Source: Atriophallophorus winterbourni (taxonomy: Eukaryota; Platyhelminthes; Trematoda; Plagiorchiida; Microphallidae). Taken from it: a stretch of 64,000 nt of DNA. The notes beneath the pieces were generated by a model, which had not been told where the DNA came from, did not search any database, and saw nothing but the letters and a program-made list of their open reading frames with translations. The position numbers were made by a program, and so were the translations under genes. The DNA is taken from the NCBI GenBank assembly GCA_013407085.1, contig JACCGJ010018937.1:1-64000 (forward strand), in the 5' to 3' direction. Below are positions 21,872-33,212 of this stretch, piece by piece. Each line of letters starts with the position of its first letter. Positions within the stretch are counted from its first letter, which is position 1.

Positions 21872-21949
21872 CTGTGAAAATAATGTTGCCAATTTGTCAA
21901 TGTTTTTCAAATTCAAATGTCATTCAAAATGTGACCCAGCATATATGTA

Positions 21950-22095
21950 CCGACATTCATCGCCTGATGATGGCAAACGGGAATAAACCCGATGTGATTT
22001 GCATTGAGAAAACAGTACACTAGATTTCTGCTCATCGCGCTGTTGATTCCGAAACAATCTTTTTCTACACTTGGTTTGTTTTAGCACCTTAATCA
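21950..22095 (+). repeat. hammerhead repeat relic, copy B
   Basis: CTGATGA (21964-21970), TGGC and AAACG are followed by GGGAATAAACCC, so the GAAA core and stem II are lost. TTGATTCCGAAACAATC and CACTTGGTTTGTTTTA of the repeat body follow. It should be inactive. Confidence 0.55.
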
Positions 22096-22699
22096 ATTGA
22101 TTTTCAAATCTCTCACATTTTCCATTCAGCCAAAATTACCACCAGGTTACTCTATTAAATTATTGCATACGTTGCATGGTAGTCAACAGTGTCGCTCAAT
22201 GAGCCAATACCTTGTCAGTTCTGAATGTTATTTTGCGTTTTAATTCAGATTGTGTAGGACATAATGTTTACATTGCATCAAGAATTATAGTTACAGAGGG
22301 TGAGAACCGATACCATGGGCTTAAACGATTTTATTTTTCAATCCAAAATTTTTATGCCTTTGTTTGGTGCAATGAAACTTCGAGTTGAATTGAACAAATC
22401 AGTGTGCGATCCGCATTGTCTTTGAAACTAAAACTTTGTCGGTTATGTTTGGAAAATGAAATAAATAGAACCCCGTCTCTGATTAATCCTGCCACTCAGC
22501 AGCTTATTGAAATCACTGTGGAGTCCAATCACGTAAACAAGTGACTCAGACGTCGCAGCTCGATTTCGCTGTAACATCAATTGACACCACTTCATATGTT
22601 GATTAGTCTACGAGTGTGACCAATCTAACTATAGTTAAATGGTATTGATTGTATAGGCTCAAATTCAACTTCAGTTGTGATTTGTATGTTAAAGCCTCA

Positions 22700-22930
22700 T
22701 CAGCCCTTGCAGCCCTTGTCTAATTCACCTTGCTCACATCATAGTTGCGAGACTACGTGATTTCGGTTGACTCCGTGATCAAGAGTTCCATATTGTTTAA
22801 TGCTATGCCATATTACATCGAGGTTTTCCGAGTTCCACGTTGTGGTCGGTGTCCAATACATTCACAGATGAAGCTGAGTTTGGTTAGGACTGTTAAATTG
22901 TCCCATCCCGGCAGTGAGTATTATTTTTAC
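22700..22930 (-). pseudogene. decayed internal exon of the membrane protein gene (copy B)
   Basis: The minus-strand sequence corresponds to copy A 9,500-9,708, with the acceptor TTTAACAG and blocks GGAACTCGGAAAACC and TAATATGGCATAGCATTAAA. Indels break the reading frame. Confidence 0.5.
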
Positions 22931-23245
22931 ACGAGGTCAAACGTTTATCTTGATCCTCTAAGCACATTTGGAAGAGTTATTGGACGCTGAGTTGTGCCTA
23001 GACCCAACAAAGACCTCTGCTATGCAATAGCGTTTATAAATTAACAATGTCTTTCTATTCTTGAGTTTATCCATTCAAATATTTACTGATGAAAACGTAA
23101 ATTGTAATACACAGGCGTTTCTTTTATTATTGCAATTCTGAAAAAAATCAGACTATACGCAAATTCAGATAAAGTAATCACCTCGTTTCAAATTATCCAG
23201 GGAGATACACCACGCGTTGCAAGGAATGTCCTTAACCATCTTCTC

Positions 23246-23397
23246 TTCACTGTCACGAGGATATTACACGACGTTGTACAAGCCAGAGCTTTTACCGTTT
23301 GAGGAATTTATCAATTCGTAAATGTTTTCAGGTTCGAGGCAAACCTCCACGTGGCCCAGTCTATTTGACGTCGTGTTGAACTCCACAGTTTTCGAAT
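23246..23397 (-). pseudogene. decayed 152-nt exon of the membrane protein gene (copy B)
   Basis: It has the same length and acceptor position (AACTTCAG) as the 10,079-10,230 exon. It reads SKTVEFNTTSNRLGHVEVCL and ENIYELINSS, then a TAA in place of a Tyr codon, and GAAGAG where copy A has the GT donor. A single stop and a lost splice site mark it as a recent pseudo-exon. Confidence 0.55.
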
Positions 23398-23980
23398 CTG
23401 AAGTTTGGTGTGATTATGTGATTTGTGGTCGAACGAGCAATGATAAAATGGAATTCAAAAAATAATTTCAAATTTCAATATTTTTAGAGGAAATTTATTA
23501 TTTAAACATATATTGCCATGTACTTTTCTGAACTTATTTTCTCGGCTTTGATAATCGATACAATCAATCAAAATTTAGACTAATTATTTTATTACATTTA
23601 TTAAGTTTCCTGGAGCATTAAGTTGAAATCTACACGGCATAAATCACACTGAAATATGAATTGATTCTTTCGTAAAACATAAAACAGAAGGCAATTTTGG
23701 TGAATATAGCGGAATCACTTATCTTTATTTATCAACATTATTTACGCTACAATCGTGAGATAAATGAATTAGATCTCATGAACATCAACCGATAAACAAT
23801 AATCAATGTCAAGCTTTTTTTCTTTAAATAATTTTGTCGATATGGAACTTTATCATGGAAAGTAAAGGTCTCGACCTAGTCGCTTTTGGACCCAGCACTT
23901 TTTTCTAAAGATTTTAATTACCATCGCGAAATCTGTTCACAAGGAATTCCAGCCAATAGTTGCAGACACATTGTGAGAAA

Positions 23981-24671
23981 CTTACTACTTACTTACTTTT
24001 GTGCGGCTGGCTCCACGGGTGGATTAGCCGGCTTCATTGTTGTCTTGGATCGCACCAGCCCACGCACGTCGATCGGAGGCGAGATCGTTGCAGATCGTGA
24101 TCCAGTCTCGTTCCCACCTGCGAACTCCGTAGACGGTACGCAGACCCATTGAGACATCATCATGAAGTTTCTTGGGGGTAGTGTACAAGTGATGTCCCCA
24201 GCACCACTCGGTGTTTGTTCGAGTACACCTCTCTAGCCTTTGCACAGCCAAGTGCAACCTACAAGGCAGCAGGGAGTTGGCAGATAAATGCGCTGTGCGC
24301 CAGTTATCTACCTACGGGACTTCTCTCCGGATTTTTAATCGGGGTTTCTCCCGAAGCCTTTCCCGCAATCGGGTGACCCACAAGGCAGTGGGGGTTTGAG
24401 GTCAGGGTTTTCCTTCTCCTAGATGGATTACCAGTAGGTGACGATCTCCATCTGCCCGGAGCAAACTGGTTTTAAGGCGCCAGTCACCCGCCTACGCCCC
24501 TTCTGCTGTCAGTAAGAGCAGTTGCGCCGGGCTTGTGAAAGCCACTCGTGCAGGCCAGGAGTTGGACTTGGTTGTCAGAGGCTATTTGAGACGCACGCCA
24601 CGTGGGAGCATTTTATAGATAGTAGGCGGCTCATTCCTACTACCACCCCCGACTGTGACAACCTTTGGAAC
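23981..24671 (-). mobile_element. complete RTE-derived short retroposon with target-site duplication
   Basis: The 691-bp element is flanked by the 14-bp direct repeat CACATTGTGAGAAA at 23967-23980 and 24672-24685. Read on the minus strand it starts GTTCCAAAGGTTGTCACAGT and ends in an AAGTAAGTAAG-type tail (23,981-24,000). Tandem tetramer tails instead of poly(A) are typical of RTE-type retroposition. Its 5' part equals the leader of RTE family A (15,378). Near its 3' end the codons VYGVRRWERDW and NDLASDRRAW are open, perhaps from the end of the LINE ORF. It is therefore an internally deleted LINE derivative, moved in trans by an RTE. Confidence 0.88.
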
Positions 24672-24849
24672 CACATTGTGAGAAATGGTGTAGACAACTG
24701 AGAAGTCCACAATGGCTTTATTCGCTTCACCGACATTAATCCGGCGAGATAGAATCGAACAATCTGCACTCTTAGACGAGCCTTCGATTAATCAACTAAA
24801 GTGAAGTAAATAGTATTCACTGCTAGAAAAACGTCCACAGAAAGAGACA

Positions 24850-25895
24850 ACGTAACAGTCTCTCAGTAACTCAGCTTCAACTGTAAATGTGTTGAACACC
24901 GAGCACTAGGATGAACTTGGAAACGTGGATGTAATATGGCATAGCATTAAACAATATATGGATCACTTGCTCACGTGTCAACAGAAATCACGCAGCCTTG
25001 CGGTCAACAAGGTGGATTAGGCCTAGATATATACAAACGATAATGTCACTTTAACAAACAAATTGCAATTCAATTTGAATTTGGGCCTATACAGTTAATA
25101 CCATTTAATTTTAGTTAGATTGGCCACACTCGTAGATTATTCAACATATGAAGTGGTGTCAATTGACGTTACACCGAAATCAAGCTGCGACGTCCTAGTC
25201 ACTAGTTAACGTGATTGGACTCCACAGTGACTTCAGTAAGCTACTAAGTGGAAGGAATAATCAGAGATGGGGTTCTATTTATTTTATTTTCCAATTCTAG
25301 CGTTAAAAACATAACTGACGAATTTTTTAGTTTCGACGTGAAAACGGATCGCGCACTAATTTGTTTAATTCAACGCGAAATTTCATTACACCATGTACAG
25401 GCATAAGAATTTTGGATAAAACATAAAATCATTCAGGCCCATGGTAAGGATTATCACCCTCTATAAGTGCTTTGTGATAACTAGAATCGTTGATTATAAT
25501 CACCCTACAGCTCTTAATGTTCATTCACCATTTCTGTTATTCTTAATGCAATGAAAACATCATATCATATACAATCTGAATTAAAACGCAAAATAACATT
25601 CAGAACTGATAAAGTACTGGTTTATTTAGCGCCACTGTACACAACCATGCAACCGTATGTAGTAATTCAATGAAGTGACCTGGTGGTAATTTTGGCTAAA
25701 TGAAAGAGTGAGAGATTCAAATATCAATTGATTGTGGTGCTAAATAGAAACCAAGTGTAGTTGAAAGATTGACTCGAAGTCATCCGCGCCAGAAGCATAA
25801 ACATAAGTACTGTTCTTTTGATGCACCCGTTTGCCGTTTGCCATCATCAGGCGATGAATGTCCATACATATATGCAAGGTAACAATTTGAACTCA
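24850..25895 (-). repeat. partial inverted copy C of the duplicated segment
   Basis: Read on the minus strand it matches copy B from about 21,930 to 22,960. Its plus strand shows GTAACAGTCTC (acceptor equivalent), TGGCATAGCATTAAACAATA (24,939), CATCATCAGGCGATGAATG (25,843, hammerhead relic) and CATATATG. The exon-like block has stops. Copies B and C face each other across 24.0-24.85 kb. Confidence 0.75.
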
Positions 25896-25899
25896 AGGC

Positions 25900-27980
25900 A
25901 TACAGGCTACGGTGTGGATGTACAAATTTGTGCTCTCGTAATTTTGCATCTTTTTGCTCGCTCTATTGACGGATCTAGACCGTTCTTATATCATTGAACT
26001 CGTCTCAACTTCCTTATTCGGAAGTTGGAGAAACGTGAGCTCTTGAAAATAAAAACTTACAGTTTCTACCCAACATTTCAATGGCGTGTTTCGAATCCAC
26101 GATAACGCAACAACTCGGATAACAACCGAAGATTTCGCTTTATGGTATTTACTGACAGTTATTTCAACACTGTATGATCAAATCTCACAGAACAGTCTTT
26201 ACCTGTAAATGTACGCCTTTTTACTGTCCGTCGGATTTCACTGCATCGCATCAACTCGTTTTTACACTCGACCGAGAGTCACCGATCGATAATCGACCGC
26301 TTCGATCAGTGTATCGACTCGATCTCGCTAAATTGTAACGATGACTGACAACGTGACCTTATGCGGAGCTGACGGCGAGGCTTGTAAAAATTGCATACTT
26401 TTGTCGTAAGCCGGTAAGTCCCAGATCACCATTGTTTAGACCCGCGAACTCACGTCGTGCGAACACACCCAGGTTATTGCGTGTAGTGCTCATGTCCGTC
26501 TGAGATGTAGAAAATATGTTGCACGCCTCATCCCTCCTAATTGTAAACAAATCGAATCTGCAAATATTTCCGGACGTTCCTTGAAAAACACGGCGAATTC
26601 GTCGTAATAATCCGGAACTAGTGAAAGAGCCTACAAATCGCAGAGCTGTTATAATTCATGGTGAAGTAGAATCCAGCAACCGTCTGCAAACTATTGCAGT
26701 GATTGCAGGAGATTTTTACAAGAGATCCTGGGTTCAAAGGACATAATAACGACTCGTGTTATGCGTCTCATACCGAAAAAAGAAACGCATCAGCCTCCAC
26801 CTCTCAAAGTATCATTTAGCACATATGTGATAAAGGTTAGAATACTCGAGGCGTGGTATCAATGCCGAAAATGTGCACCTCCTGAAATTTGTATTCGGGA
26901 TGTATACGACATAGGACGCACGAACACTATTGTTCCTGGTATGATATACCAAGTCAATCAAATGCACCTGAGCTAACAAACATGGAGCAGCCGACCAATT
27001 CCGGGTCGGCGAATCCACTACTATGAGCTCTTCATCGTCAACAAAAATCAAATCTCTATCATGCTGTTACACCGATGCTAAGAGCTTTCTGGGCAAGTCC
27101 ACAGAACTGTATTCACGTGCGAACGTGGCGTCTTGGGATTTGATTGCAGTGACAGAAAACTGGTTGTGTAATTCTCTACACGACTTTGAATTTAAAATTC
27201 GTCATATGATGTTTTACAGAAGAGATCGATCAACAAAAGGTGACGGTGTCCTCCTTTACTTACATGAAAGCATCAACTGCACTTTACTTCTCTCTCCCAA
27301 TTTAGATGTTCAAAATACATTGTTATGCTATTTTGACCTACATGATAAACGTAAGTGCCTTTCAACATTGATTTATCGACACCCTTCTTCATAATCTGCC
27401 GCTGACACTGTTCTTTCTAATGCAATACGTTTTGCATTGAAGCTAACATATTCACATTTGCTCCTCCTCGGTTATTTTAATGTACCGAACCTTGCAACAC
27501 ACATTACAGGTGACGATTCATTCAAAAGCTTTCTCCAAGAAATAATGACTTGCACCTCTGTTTACAACCATGTGCAACAACTAACGCGATTTCGATCTAA
27601 ACATACCCCATCTAACCTGGACCTCATACTCACAACCGAAAACTCATGATAGAATCTCTTTTCTATACAGCTCCACTCGAATTGAGTGATCATGTTGTCA
27701 TGACATTTGATTATACTTGTCAATACGAACTAGCAGAAAATTCTCAACGAACGTATACAACTGTGAACTATGACTTGCTTTGAGCTCTTACTACTGCGAA
27801 TCGATGGGATTTCCTTGAACTCATTTGAGCTAAGGAAATCTGGGAAACGTTTTACAGCCAATTTCATATTATCATTAACAGATTGTATTGATTGTATTGA
27901 TTTCTTCCATTTGAACGGAAACATTGCTATCCTCTATTTATCACATTGGGTTTGAGTGGGATAAATCTTATTTAACTGAG
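25900..27980 (+). pseudogene. CR1-like LINE 5' half: leader, ORF1 and endonuclease
   Basis: The leader resembles that at 30.1 kb (AAATTTGTGCTCTCGTA versus ATATTTGTGCTCTCATA). ORF1 begins at ATG 26341 and shows the first zinc-finger pair (EACKNC) before frame breaks. A later part (26,761-26,976) reads PPPLKVSFSTYVIKVRILEA like the RNA-binding core. The endonuclease runs 27,023-27,650: CCYTDAKSF, WDLIAVTENWL, GDGVLLYLHES, LIYRHPSS, HLLLLGYFNVP and LTRFRSKHTPSNLDLILT. These are the successive blocks of CR1 apurinic-type endonucleases, with GYFN where GDFN is usual, a likely inactivating change. The RT is absent. Confidence 0.8.
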
Positions 27981-27999
27981 TTAGATTTTCCATGATTTC

Positions 28000-28270
28000 G
28001 ATTCCGAAATTACAATTGCAAACATGGCACTAGTTAAAGACTTAATTTCCAGGGGTTTCGGTATATTCCATGTGTATTTAGCGAAAAAGAAACTCAAAAT
28101 TTGTCTAAAATCACATCATTGGAAATATCAATAGAACACGCGATGTAGTGCAGCTGCTTCAAATCGTGCTCTCGATTTTCTAAATCGATGACAGATAGTT
28201 AATTTCTGTACACCAAGTGCAACGTCTCGCCATGGTACCCATTTTCCCTAGCGTTAAGGCATCCCTTCCT
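28000..28270 (-). pseudogene. CR1-like ORF1 fragment
   Basis: On the minus strand the sequence aligns with the ORF1 block at 18,154-18,378 (LGV, then R-KSR, a conserved LHR region and PKPLEIKSLTSAMF). Several stops are present. It sits back to back with the 5' half element that ends at 27,980. Confidence 0.5.
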
Positions 28271-28785
28271 TTTCCAAGATATATGCCTTGAAGATAAGTT
28301 CAAGTAGCTATTTAGCCGTCCTCACCAATTCTCTAATCAACATAATGTTTTCAGGCGTTTCACACAAGATCATGAATGCACGCAAGGAGCTACACATAGT
28401 TTCGAAATGATATATAAGACGCTCGACATACACGCATTTCTAGAATTGGCAGATTATCCGCCAAACCGATCCAGCTATGGCAAAATTGGATGCATGAAAT
28501 GGATTTAAAAATAATCAGATGTCTGATTAATTTAAGCAAGGATACTATCGGAAAATATGCACAGTACATGCACATTTTATCAGAGCAGCGATACAACTGA
28601 TTTTATTCGAATACGTGCAAAGTTAAGAAAATGCATAGTACGAGGAATGAAGCACAAGAACAACTGATGTTTTTAGAGCATGAGCAGTGTTTAAAATTTG
28701 CAAAAGAGGATAAAAGGGAAGTGAACTAGGCTAATAGTTTGTGTTCAAGTTTCACGTTTATTCACAGCACAAAAACATCTAAGGA
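28271..28785. other. stretch without recognised gene
   Basis: Short frames without motifs only. Nothing was recognised. Confidence 0.4.
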
Positions 28786-28789
28786 TCTT

Positions 28790-29210
28790 GTACCACTTAC
28801 AGAGTTCAATCATTCGCATACAGAAACAATCAAAGCGTTGATTTCGGCCATTAACGTTTGCCTAATTTTCAAAATCAAATTCTTGGAAATTTTTTTCCAG
28901 TCCTCTCCGTGCTGGGTGACACATGAGGCGAAGACAACTTCACGCCATTGGTTCCGGTCTGTCGCTGCTTCCGTTGCCGTCTGCACCCTGAATCCTTGTG
29001 CATGTAGTTCGCGTTCCAACGTTCTGCGCCAAGTTTCCTTGGGTCGTCCCCTTTTTCGTTTACCTTGCGGATGACAGTGCATAGCTTCCTCCGTATGCGA
29101 ACTGGGATCCATCCTGCAGACATGACCGAACCACGGATCTGTTGTCATCGTTTCCGTAGCAATGTAGGTTTTACGATATACGGTTGCTAGCCCCGAGGTC
29201 AACCCTCCTT
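28790..29210 (-). pseudogene. C-terminal fragment of an RTE-like reverse transcriptase
   Basis: The minus-strand frame 29,202-28,810 reads TTDPWFGHVCRMDPSS, then GKRKRGRPKETWRRTLEREL and ATDRNQWREVV. This is the conserved end of RTE-type ORFs, usually W-GHV-RM, then GKRKRGRPK-TWRRT and A-DR--WR. About 130 codons are open, but the catalytic part is missing. Confidence 0.8.
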
Positions 29211-29248
29211 CTTTCTTAGACGGGTTCGGAACCGTCCTTGGCGGAGTT

Positions 29249-29370
29249 AGTTATAGGTTGTCATTGCCGGATCGATTTTGAAGCTCCAATTTTCAAAAAT
29301 GTGGGTTACTTCGTACAAAGTTTTGGAAATGGGAGCTTCAACATCGATCTGGCAATGACAACCTCTAACC
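29249..29370. repeat. hairpin-forming inverted repeat (~48-bp arms)
   Basis: The left arm (29,249-29,297) contains AGGTTGTCATTGCCGGATCG. The right arm (29,321-29,370) contains its near-perfect complement, CGATCTGGCAATGACAACCT. A spacer of about 23 bp separates them. It looks like a miniature inverted-repeat or foldback element. Confidence 0.75.
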
Positions 29371-30050
29371 GCATGTGCCCTACCCATAGAATATTAGCAC
29401 ACTGAGCTATCCTTATATCAAACTTAATGACTGCTGAAGAACGTTAAGATAAAATTTCGAACTTGTGCTTGAATGATTTGATAAATAGGATTCATACCAC
29501 GAACCAATTAATTCGACACAGAAACAAAGTGATTTTTGTTCAGCCAGAAGCGACTAAAGTTTGGTGTTGCTGAAATCTGAGGGATTTGAGTAACATAATG
29601 CTTTTATGAAAAGACGTTTATGTGACTGGTATCAAAGCCGTTCTCATTCCGCTGACAATGTGGCCAGCACAAAGTAATAAATTTTTCTGAATAAAGTAAA
29701 TGCGGTACTTCATCGAAAACGATTACAAGAAATGCTGATGTATTGTCTCAAGAAAAGTCTGAGAATGATTACAAAAAGTTGAAATACCTAGCAAAATAAT
29801 CGGTTTTAATGCATTTCTTTTAAATGCTTCCAACGTCGTTCAACAAATAATGTTTTGTTTAAGTAACTCAATCGCCTATCGCCTATGAAGTTACAAGATA
29901 CAACATTTATGGTTGAAAAAGCAATTAACTGCCAGCCATAGCCTGTTCAGAATTTATTATATAACTTGGTTGCGAATATCCTCTCACTAGATATGGGTTA
30001 TAATAATAATATTAATATAGCCGCTGTTATTATAACCCGCTTGAAAACTC
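29371..30050. other. AT-rich stretch without recognised gene
   Basis: Nothing was recognised on either strand. Confidence 0.45.
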
Positions 30051-30599
30051 GTGTATGGAAAAACTGCCAGTAATCCGTGAATATAAAGACGGCGGCAAAT
30101 CCCTGGTCTCTACTGGATGATTTGCTGAACAGTGAAAAGGATCACGTGCTGTGCGGACGCATATATTTGTGCTCTCATACTTTTGGATTTATTTATCCAC
30201 TTTTTGTCTGAGCTGAGCGGTTCATATATTTATTGCACTTGTCTCAATTTGCTCTTTCGGAATATACCCGTTTCAAATTCGAGCAAGGTGAATTTTCGAA
30301 AATTTAATTTTTCAAGTTTTAACTTAAATTTACCGACGCGTGCAATATCCTTGGCGATTCAGAATATTGTTCCATTCGAATACTGTCGAGAGGATCACAT
30401 CATTTCGAATTGACTGATAGTTTTTTCGACACTATCAGATAGAAACCCGTTCAACCGCACAACTTTAATCCAACTCGTTCTCATTTTACCGCCTGGATCG
30501 CGTCACTCCGATAAAACGCATTCACTCCCTTAGTAGCTACCGAACGATAAACAACTGCACCGCTAAGTGCACTGACTCATCACTCGTTGGGTTGTAACA

Positions 30600-31950
30600 A
30601 TGACGCGGAGGATGACCTCGATGACCCAGATAGAGAAGGCAGCACGTGATGCGTGCCGAATGTGTAACAAAGGGGTAAGCGCCAAATCCAACATGGTTAA
30701 ATGTTTTGGCTGTTTGGGTAAAATACATACTAAATGTGATAAATCCCTAACGAAAGAAGTGATATCTTTTATTAACAACGTTAATTTACCCGGGGTTTTC
30801 TACGAATGTTGTGCATGTCGAAGTACACAGCCTGGCGATACGACTTCAAATCATCACCATGAGGTAAAGCTGAAATCTCGAATAGAGATTTTGGAAAATT
30901 ACTATCGATAACTTGAGAAAACATTTAAACTGCTTCTGGTAGATACAGTTGCCAACGCAATTCGACCCGAAATATATGCTGCTCAAGAGAAAAAGGAAAA
31001 GGAAATTACACCAATAACTGCTCCCTTAACTGAATGTGGTGATAGCTCATCCGGAGGTAATAAGGATTGACCTACTGAACCCTGTTTAAATCGGTTTTAA
31101 TTTGCTATAATTGTGAACACCTTGGCCAGGACTCCCTTTTGTCCAAAAAATAAATGTTACCGCTCATTCTACTAAGACAGATATCGCTCTCAGTGTAATC
31201 TGCACAAATATCCCGGAATCGATACATTAACAAGATTAACAAGATTAAGCAAGGAAAGCACATGAGCTCAATTAATGGACTAAGCTCTGTACACACATGG
31301 GCTTGGAAGCCTTGGTTCCTACATCCATTACGCGCTTAACCCGGCATGAATACTCCCCTCACGTAGACCGGCCGCGCCTATTAAGAGTGACATTGCGAAC
31401 TAAATGTGAAATGGAAGAAGTCATCCTCAATGCGTATCTACTCAGTGCTTGTCCCGGTTTGACCTGTCGAGTACAAGCCGACATACCTTGGTGGGAAAGG
31501 GAAGGTCAATCCACTTATCGAGACCACTCTACTTCACGTAGTTTAATATTCCTCGGTGTCCCCGGAAACTTTGATGTAGTATCAGCATCGGAATCAAAGC
31601 AGCATGATCTGAAGCAAGGGTTATACATTGCCGATGTTATTATATCTAATGGTTCCATTGTCGTAGACAGTTTTAGAATACCTAGATCCTCTAATTACAA
31701 AGACAATTGGCCCAGTCCTCTGAAAACCACTTTTCTAACGACTGAAATGGCTATCGCTATGAATACCGATTGGAAATCTAACCACTCAAAACATCCACCA
31801 CACGTGAGACTAAGCGTGCCAAAGCGTGTTTCCTCAATGAAACCCAGAGAACAATCGCAACCACAGCTTGATTGCAATCTTGTTACTGACAGTCAAATTG
31901 TTACCCTAAAAAACGAAAAGTGTCCGGCTCATCGCGAGTCAGACCAATAG
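30600..31950 (+). pseudogene. CR1 ORF1: PHD-like zinc finger and RNA-binding region
   Basis: The first frame (30,600-30,911) has CRMC, then VKCFGCLGKIHTKCD and FYECCACR, a full C4-H-C3 PHD-like cluster near residues 20-73. After a stop at 30,910 the homology continues. The second frame (31,297-31,950) has RLLRVTLRTKCEMEEVIL and the block LIFLGVPG, DLKQGLYIAD, SSNYKDNW. These correspond to the RNA-binding part shared with 18,154-18,378 and 26,761-26,976. ORF1 proteins of CR1 coat the element RNA. The break makes a single protein unlikely. Confidence 0.75.
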
Positions 31951-31989
31951 CTACAGTACACGATCCGACATTGTGTCAGATAAATACGA

Positions 31990-32804
31990 TCAAGTGCATA
32001 TATTCTAATGCTAACTAACAAATTAGCTGAACTATGTGAGCTTTGTGATAGACTTTCACCCGATTTGTTTGCAGTTACAGAGACTTGGTTCCAGCCAGGC
32101 ATGACTGATGCTGAGCTTCTGATTCCGAAAATGTCACTAGATCGTCGCGATCGTGATCGAAGATCTTGTGGTTGAGTCGCAGTCTATTATCACGAACGTT
32201 TAGCGCAGTTTAACTTTATCGATCATCCTGAACTCAGTATTCCTGATACAATGTTGTGTTCAGTAAAACTAGTCAATGAAGATGAATGTACATTTAAAGC
32301 TTGCCATAATCCGAAAGCTCATTTTATGATGAGCTTAACAAATCCTTGTAACACATCACAAGATGCTAGACTACGCAATTGCTGATCATTAGCGATTTTA
32401 ATCTCCCGCATCTGTTTTAAAGAGGTGAGCACTCCCTGCATTCAATTGAAAATTAATTCAAAGTTATTATAGAGATTGCTTTACTGCACAATCACGTTAA
32501 AAAGCCAACTCGCTGGCGGGGTCCTGACCAACCTTTAACCCTTGACCTTGTCTTGACGTCTGAGGCCACCGCGGTAGAGGATATACAATACCTGGCACCA
32601 CTGGGAAAGTGTGATCATGTGTTGCTTTTGTTTGATTATCTTTGTAGTGCCGAACGATTTAGCGAGCAGACGAAAGTCATAAGGAAAATACAATTTGAAT
32701 CGTTAAATATCAGTCTCCGGGATGCACACACTAATGAGTTTAATTCAATGGATTCTGGCACATATTACAACTCGTTTCTAAATTATCTGCATTCGAAGAT
32801 TTAG
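31990..32804 (+). pseudogene. CR1 endonuclease domain remnant
   Basis: Blocks in changing frames read LAELCELCDRLSPDLFAVTE, TWFQPG, RRDRDRRSCG, LISDFNLPHL (usually GDFN-P-I) and PTRWRGPDQPLTLDLVLTSE, with CDHVLLLFDY (SDH motif) from 32,610. These are the apurinic-type endonuclease signatures. Several stops are present. Confidence 0.7.
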
Positions 32805-33212
32805 AAAAAGTCGACTTTTGTACCACACAAATGCAGCTACAACAACCAGTGTGTTATTCGTAGTAGAACTAAGAAATAGTTAGCTGTTAAGTGAGATTCT
32901 TGGGTAACCCATAAAAAGTTTAGTACGGAAGCAACTTGGAAGCTATTCTGTAAGATACGGAATGAATTCACGACTCTTGTAAGAGAAGATCGCATGCAAT
33001 TTCGATGAAAATTGCTTAAGAGAATGAAGAAGAATCCCACGCTTCTCTACAAGATAGTCAACGAACGATCAATGATCAAACCAGGTGTATTCTCTGTACT
33101 AAAACCTAATGGATTGACCATCACTGCTCAAGATACCGAAGATGCTTTAGCAAAGTTTTAATCATTTGTCTTCAATCCCAAGCGTTGTATCGCATATCAA
33201 TTTTCATCAAGT

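Larger units (their letters stand above)
19920..24800. repeat. duplicated segment, copy B (interrupted by a retroposon)
   Basis: This is a direct-orientation partner of copy A, with the same order of landmarks from 19,924 to about 24,800. The continuity is broken by the 691-bp retroposon at 23,981-24,671: AGCCAATAGTTGCAGA lies before it, and CGAGATAGAATCGAACAATC after it matches copy A at 11,208. Copy B has lost the donor of the 152-nt exon and has a stop in it, but its terminal exon remains open. Confidence 0.85.

Noticed and set aside
8795..22000. Possible active hammerheads in copies A and B
   Set aside because: Core bases or the GAAA strand and cleavage triplet are altered, so they are called relics.
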